This document shows, in pieces, positions 14,928 to 15,808 of a stretch of 15,808 bases of DNA. The notes beneath the pieces are model-generated. The model did not search any database, had not been told where the DNA came from, and was given only the letters and a program-made list of their open reading frames with translations. Origin of the DNA: an uncultured Actinomyces sp. (lineage in GTDB: Bacteria; Actinomycetota; Actinomycetes; Actinomycetales; Actinomycetaceae); contig CALIZH010000347.1 in assembly GCA_938028585.1 (NCBI GenBank), forward strand, positions 1-15,808, given 5' to 3'. The translations under genes were made by a program, and so were the position numbers. The stretch's first letter is position 1; every line of letters begins with the position of its first letter.

Positions 14928-15808
14928 TGATACTCAATCTCCTGTGTGAGCGCGGATAGTGCTTCGGCCAATTCGACCAGTTCAGAGTTGTTTGTTGGGG
15001 CTGGACCCCACAGTAAATCACTCACGTGCGCGGTCAGCAATCCTCGCGCCGCAAGTGCGTGTTCTAGGGTGGCTCGCGGTGCTTTCGGGTCGATTCCCAG
15101 GCGCTTGGCGATTGTCGTTACGGTCTCGATGCGCAGCAGGCGCGCCGCGTGAGCATGTTGCTTCTGCGTTGCCATTAGTCGTCCGCGGCCCTTCGTAGTC
15201 TCTGATGAAGGGACGTAAGAGGGCAGATCTTCGGGAACCAAACGTCCCAATCGTTGGCCTCGAGAAAAACCGATGACGGTAATTCCGATGCCGATCAGTG
15301 AAAGGATTGGGATCAGCCATTGGGGCTCAAGAGTGTCGACCTTGTCGCTAACTAGGACGTTGTCTTTGCTCCCGTCATACCAGTAGATGGTTGGTTTCTG
15401 CGCCATCGCATTGATCAGAAGTGCGGCATTGCCGTCACTATCAACCCACTGATTTGATGCGATAGCTCCATCGGCGATGACCGCGGGGAAATGATCGCCC
15501 TCGTTCTTCTCAAGGTAAGCGTAAGCCTCATCTGCGGGGAAACACTTGGTCCATCCGGCTTCGGTAGTGGTAACAAGCTGTCCACTGTTATTGAGCAGAG
15601 TTTGAGCTTTCTGAGCAGGTTCAGAAGTGCATTCTGCAGAGAGCGTCTTTGTCGCTTTTGTCGTCTTTGAAGTCGTCACTTCGATGGAGGGGGTATCAAG
15701 ATCTGAACCGTAGTGGGACAGAAGATAGACGACTCGATGAACTTTCTCATCGATGGCTTTTGCGGTAGCGTCGGGCAAATAGCCGGGATAGGTAATAACC
15801 GCGGTCGA
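14924..15808 (-). CDS. DUF4350 domain protein, 5' end outside the window
   Basis: A partial protein, 294 residues within the window, reading in from the right edge with no stop. The TTG at 15778 is an internal codon: the frame upstream reads VITYPGYLPDAT, continuous with the DUF4350 domain. That domain includes VIADGAIASNQW and the following DSDGNAALLINA, a pattern of the family. A membrane span (about PQWLIPILSLIGIGITVIGF) leads to the cytoplasmic RGQRLGRLVPEDLP and SSETTKGRGRLM, which close the family signature. The C-terminal tail is helical and Ala/Leu-rich. The missing N terminus should hold another membrane span. Its stop overlaps the MoxR ATG by four bases. It probably anchors the MoxR/DUF58 machinery (inference). 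Confidence 0.87.
   Translation of the reverse strand, partial: STAVITYPGYLPDATAKAIDEKVHRVVYLLSHYGSDLDTPSIEVTTSKTTKATKTLSAECTSEPAQKAQTLLNNSGQLVTTTEAGWTKCFPADEAYAYLEKNEGDHFPAVIADGAIASNQWVDSDGNAALLINAMAQKPTIYWYDGSKDNVLVSDKVDTLEPQWLIPILSLIGIGITVIGFSRGQRLGRLVPEDLPSYVPSSETTKGRGRLMATQKQHAHAARLLRIETVTTIAKRLGIDPKAPRATLEHALAARGLLTAHVSDLLWGPAPTNNSELVELAEALSALTQEIEYQ

Noticed and set aside
1..15808. CRISPR arrays, tRNA/rRNA genes, insertion sequences, prophage or toxin-antitoxin genes
   Set aside because: Nothing in the sequence supports any of them; no spaced identical repeats, cloverleaf sequences or transposase motifs were seen.

Overview
The window looks like a chromosomal segment of a moderately high-GC actinobacterium, most likely Actinomycetaceae (Actinomyces/Schaalia-like). 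This placement is inferred from gene families and local gene order, not from a marker gene. The evidence is a GlfT2-type galactofuranosyltransferase, a WhiB-family regulator, DUF5719, DUF3499 and TIGR03089 proteins, and an RDD/SpoIIM/DUF58/MoxR/DUF4350 block. All of these are typical of Actinobacteria, and the blocks recall the neighbourhoods of whiB2 and moxR2 in Mycobacterium tuberculosis.

Layout. (1) Bases 1-3786 are envelope genes: the 3' part of a GlfT2-like transferase, a long hairpin terminator, a relatively AT-rich acyltransferase-3 membrane protein, and a Ser/Ala-rich lipoprotein with its own promoter. (2) A TIGR03089 gene on the minus strand (3852-4586) converges on the lipoprotein and diverges from whiB. 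(3) Bases 4782-9582 are a plus-strand operon: a near-consensus promoter, whiB, a very large family 2 glycosyltransferase with many membrane spans whose start overlaps the whiB stop, and a DUF5719 exported protein. (4) Bases 9704-10726 are a divergent pair, a metallopeptidase-family protein (minus) and DUF3499 (plus), sharing an overlapping bidirectional -10 element. (5) Bases 10760-15808 are the RDD (minus), SpoIIM (plus), DUF58, MoxR and DUF4350 (all minus) block. DUF4350-MoxR-DUF58 are joined by 4-base and 1-base stop/start overlaps.

How they fit together. Most genes concern the cell envelope. GlfT2, the acyltransferase and the large glycosyltransferase probably build or decorate a surface polysaccharide. 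WhiB is a redox-sensitive Fe-S regulator of division and differentiation. The MoxR/DUF58 pair with membrane partners is a chaperone-like module thought to mature envelope complexes. Several genes lack a Shine-Dalgarno sequence and instead have TANNNT placed 6-7 bases before the start codon, which suggests leaderless transcripts.

I saw no tRNA, rRNA, CRISPR, insertion sequence or phage gene. I do not see a clearly new multi-gene system. The points most worth checking are the tight divergent promoters and leaderless starts, the in-frame duplicated stop-codon segment at the end of DUF3499, the missing zinc histidines in the metallopeptidase-family protein, and the acyltransferase of different base composition beside glfT2.
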